Assembly (NCBI GenBank): GCA_963580245.1
Contig: CAUZJO010000180.1
Coordinates: 1 to 7,334 of the forward strand
From: CAUZJO01 sp963580245
Lineage (GTDB): Bacteria > Sumerlaeota > Sumerlaeia > MVZB01
DNA length: 7,334 nucleotides
Direction of reading: 5' to 3'
Shown: positions 5,774-7,334 of the stretch, piece by piece
Layout of the letters: each line of letters opens with the position of its first letter
How positions within the stretch are numbered: the stretch's first letter is position 1
Notes under the pieces: generated by a model
Told to the model about the DNA's origin: nothing
Databases searched by the model: none
What the model saw: only the letters and a program-made list of their open reading frames with translations
Made by a program: the position numbers and the translations under genes

Positions 5774-6516
5774 CGCTGATCCGGCATGCTCATCCCAAAC
5801 CGGTTCCAGATATCCTCGGCTTCGGGACCCTTCTTGCGTGAACGTCGCGACTCGGCGATCGCGGTCAATTGCGAGTCGAGCATCATGTCATAATAGGCGT
5901 GGACCTGCCCTTCCAGCTCCATATTGGCGTGGCCCTTGCGCAACAGCCAGGCATTCACCAGATACGCCGGTCCCGGGGGTGCTTCCTTGAGGGCGATCGA
6001 ATTGCTATGTGTCGATCTGAAGAGATAGATCAACGGCGGGCTCCGGCGGCTTTGATACAGGACCCACAGCGGGTCCTCGCCCAACAGCTCTTCGATTTTC
6101 TTCGTTTTGTACTGGCGCAGTTCCTTGATGTATTCTCGCCGGGTCTTTTTATCCATCTCCAGCGCCGCTTCCTCCTGTTCTTGCGGGGGGTAATCGTCGT
6201 CGCGCAGGCCGAGCAGTTCGAAGGTCCCGGAATTGAGCTGGCTGTCCCCGAGCGTGAGCAATTTGGGCGATACGACCTCGATCAGGAAGAAGGGGCCACG
6301 GAGTTTCCCCAGCGTCTCGACAATCAGGCCGTCGAGGGGGAGTTGGGGCGAGCCGAAGCTTTCGTCAAGGGGGGGCAACTCCTGATTGCCCGATCCGCAG
6401 CCGAGACAGGCACCGATCAAAAGGGCCCACAAATACCTCGGCAAGCGCGGAGAAGCCGGACATCGCGTCGGTCGGGTAGAAAACGGCGGTCGTTGGCGCA
6501 TGGTTCCAGCAGGCAT
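5734..6516 (-). CDS. Putative lipoprotein with a degenerate SNase/TNase-like region
   Basis: A 260-residue exported protein. Basic residues and a short hydrophobic run (LWALLIGACLGC, 29-40) form a lipoprotein signal peptide. Either C37 (IGAC) or C40 (CLGC) could be the lipidated Cys, followed by GSGNQELPP. The rest resembles a staphylococcal-nuclease (OB) fold in outline. FELLGLRDDDYPP (99-111) sits where VRLIGIDAPE occurs, and EYIKELRQYKTKKIEELLGED (128-148) matches the first helix. PPLIYLFRS (160-168) and YLVNAWLLRKGHANMEL (185-201) match the 'LVNxxLVRxGYA' strand-helix, and a helical tail ends near DIWNRF (235-240). The usual catalytic Arg/Glu/Arg set is not clearly present, so it may be inactive. 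A charged insert lies at about 112-145. The start at 6516 has GAGG nine bases upstream. It is codirectional with rnpB, which ends about 75 bases upstream. Confidence 0.6.
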   Translation of the reverse strand: MPAGTMRQRPPFSTRPTRCPASPRLPRYLWALLIGACLGCGSGNQELPPLDESFGSPQLPLDGLIVETLGKLRGPFFLIEVVSPKLLTLGDSQLNSGTFELLGLRDDDYPPQEQEEAALEMDKKTRREYIKELRQYKTKKIEELLGEDPLWVLYQSRRSPPLIYLFRSTHSNSIALKEAPPGPAYLVNAWLLRKGHANMELEGQVHAYYDMMLDSQLTAIAESRRSRKKGPEAEDIWNRFGMSMPDQRYKPRIEAIAKLP

Positions 6517-6591
6517 TCGGATTTACCTCGATCCACGATGACCAACGCACGCGCATGAACGGCGCGCCTGGCCTGCGTGCGGCTCGATAAA

Positions 6592-6995
6592 TATAGTGGG
6601 AGTGGGCATGTAAGCCGAGTTCTGTCCGGGTCCGGTTGGACCCGTGGTGATCATTCGTCTAGGCCCGCGGGTCGCCCCGGGGCTCGAGCGGCCTACCCGG
6701 AGGTCCAGCGCGACGGGCCGCCGCATCCCTCCCTATTTGGCCTTGCACCGGGTGGGGTTTACCAGGCCACCGTGTCGCCACGATGCCGGTGCGCTCTTAC
6801 CGCACCATTTCACCCTTACCTGATCCCACCGGCTGGGCCGGCGGGCCATCGGCGGTGTATTTTCTGTTGCACGGGCCGTCGGGTCGCCCCGCCTTCCCGT
6901 TAGGAAGCACCCTGCCCTATGGTGTTCGGACTTTCCTCCGACCCGTCCCGGCCGAGGCCGATGCGGACCGGCGATCACCCTGCCCACTCCCAAAC
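6592..6995 (-). ncRNA. rnpB: RNase P RNA, bacterial class A
   Basis: This is the catalytic RNA of ribonuclease P, which matures tRNA 5' ends. On the minus strand all hallmark segments occur in order. GAGGAAAGUCC (6938-6928) is the 5' half of the P4 core. It is followed by AUAGGGCAGGGUG, GUGCAACAGAAA (6872-6861), GGUAAGGGUGAAA and GGUGCGGUAAGAGCGCACC (within 6820-6788), CCAAAUAGG (6740-6732) and the 3' core ACAGAACUCGGCUUA (6625-6611). The ends are set by helix P1, where GGGAGUGGGC (6991-6982) pairs perfectly with GCCCACUCCC (6607-6598). The ends given are approximate to a few bases. The length of about 400 nt is normal. The ORFs on both strands across this region are spurious. Confidence 0.97.
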
Positions 6996-7000
6996 ATCAG

Positions 7001-7030
7001 ATTCTACCCATTCCGCCCTCGGCTTGTGAA
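7001..7030 (-). promoter_or_regulatory. rnpB promoter
   Basis: Read on the minus strand, TTCACA (7030-7025), an 18-bp spacer and TAGAAT (7006-7001, 5 of 6 consensus) form a sigma-70 promoter. The -10 ends 6-7 bases before the 5' end of the RNA deduced from helix P1 (about 6994), so promoter and RNA end support each other. A GGTGAA-GA-TTCACC dyad lies just upstream at 7043-7056. Confidence 0.65.
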
Positions 7031-7042
7031 CCATAAACCGTT

Positions 7043-7056
7043 GGTGAAGATTCACC
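7043..7056. repeat. Perfect 6-2-6 dyad upstream of rnpB
   Basis: GGTGAA (7043-7048) and TTCACC (7051-7056) are exact reverse complements with two bases between. The centre is about 56 bp upstream of the predicted rnpB start. A second, looser pair GGTGA...TCACC occurs at 7114-7133. This could be a regulator site. No known protein is assigned. Confidence 0.35.
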
Positions 7057-7210
7057 GTTCGCCTCTCGCTTGCGGCATCCGGCCTCCAGATTTCGCGCTC
7101 GCGCCTGGTCATCGGTGAACTCATGGGCTCACCTTGATCCTTCATAAAGTTGGATAAACAGCTCGACAGAAAGAGTGGTACCATCGAGAGTGTTGTGGTA
7201 CTTTGAGTTA

Positions 7211-7334
7211 GGGCCTGTTAACACTAAACAATTGACTTTCGGGGCGGATGGCGTCATGATCCTTTAATGATGCAGATCACTCCCGAACAATACGAAAAGA
7301 TTGCCCCGTGTTTGCCGAAACAGCGGGGAAATGT
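7211..7334 (+). mobile_element. Left end of an IS5-family insertion sequence (partial)
   Basis: GGGCCTGTTAACACTAAACA starting at 7211 is the type of terminal sequence carried by IS5-family elements of the IS427/IS1031 kind, and it is followed after about 55 bases by the start of the transposase gene. The preceding TTA (7208-7210) could be one copy of a short target duplication, but the right end lies outside the window. The insertion point is about 215 bp upstream of the rnpB start and leaves the rnpB promoter intact. Confidence 0.75.
7267..7334 (+). CDS. IS5-family transposase, N-terminus only
   Basis: Twenty-two codons are visible, reading MMQITPEQYEKIAPCLPKQR followed by GN. This is the typical opening of the helical N-terminal domain of IS5-family transposases ('QIT.EQ...I...LPKQRGN'). 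The DDE catalytic core would lie beyond the window. Translation may start at the ATG at 7267 or at the next codon, 7270; neither has a clear ribosome site. Many relatives are split into two ORFs joined by frameshifting, which cannot be judged here. Confidence 0.8.
   Translation, partial: MMQITPEQYEKIAPCLPKQRGN

Noticed and set aside
6546..6581. CGCACGC...GCGTGCG hairpin after rnpB as an intrinsic terminator
   Set aside because: The loop is long (22 bases) and no U-run follows on the minus strand. It may be an incidental repeat, and the terminator of rnpB remains unidentified.
6577..6993. ORFs on both strands across the RNase P RNA gene
   Set aside because: The sequence is fully explained by conserved RNase P RNA segments and helix P1.
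6975..7184. 69-codon minus-strand ORF upstream of rnpB
   Set aside because: It runs through the rnpB promoter into helix P1 and has no recognisable pattern.
1..7334. CRISPR array or tRNA/rRNA genes
   Set aside because: No regularly spaced repeats were seen, and no cloverleaf or rRNA segments were recognised on either strand.

Overview
The window looks like chromosomal DNA from a GC-rich, Gram-negative-type bacterium. It has an exported metal-binding protein, a lipobox protein, a class-A RNase P RNA and a possible sigma-54 promoter. A Planctomycetota-like origin is my best guess, because a small CopG-type protein with a Cys cluster next to a zinc ABC operon is familiar from that group. This is an impression and not proof.

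Layout. (1) Positions 1 to about 670 hold a less GC-rich, gene-free stretch with several dyads and a good sigma-54 -24/-12 promoter match. It leads into a nitrate/nitrite MFS transporter (NarK type) that is cut off inside its nitrate signature and is a pseudogene (675-1202). (2) Positions 1428-2537 encode a GT-B glycosyltransferase-like protein related to MurG and to the N-terminal domain of L-arabinokinases. (3) Positions 2622-5591 form a compact metal-uptake operon. A sigma-70 promoter has a perfect dyad between its -35 and -10 elements. It is followed by a small ribbon-helix-helix/Cys-cluster regulator and then znuA (substrate-binding protein), znuC (ATPase) and znuB (permease). A possible 61-codon ORF overlaps the znuB stop codon as ATGA. 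(4) On the minus strand lies a probable lipoprotein with a degenerate nuclease-like (SNase/TNase) pattern (6516 to 5734), and upstream of it the RNase P RNA gene rnpB (about 6995 to 6592) with its own promoter. (5) The right edge enters an IS5-family insertion sequence (terminal repeat from 7211, transposase start at 7267).

How it fits together. The regulator, its promoter dyad and znuACB make a self-contained metal-responsive module. The simplest model is that the RHH protein senses zinc (or a related metal) through its CxxC...CxxCH cluster and represses its own promoter, and with it the transporter. That would be an RHH protein doing the job usually done by Zur, which is a Fur-family protein. 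ZnuA appears to lack the first of the usual His ligands, so the metal preference is open. The left side suggests a nitrogen-regulated nitrate uptake locus that has lost most of its transporter.
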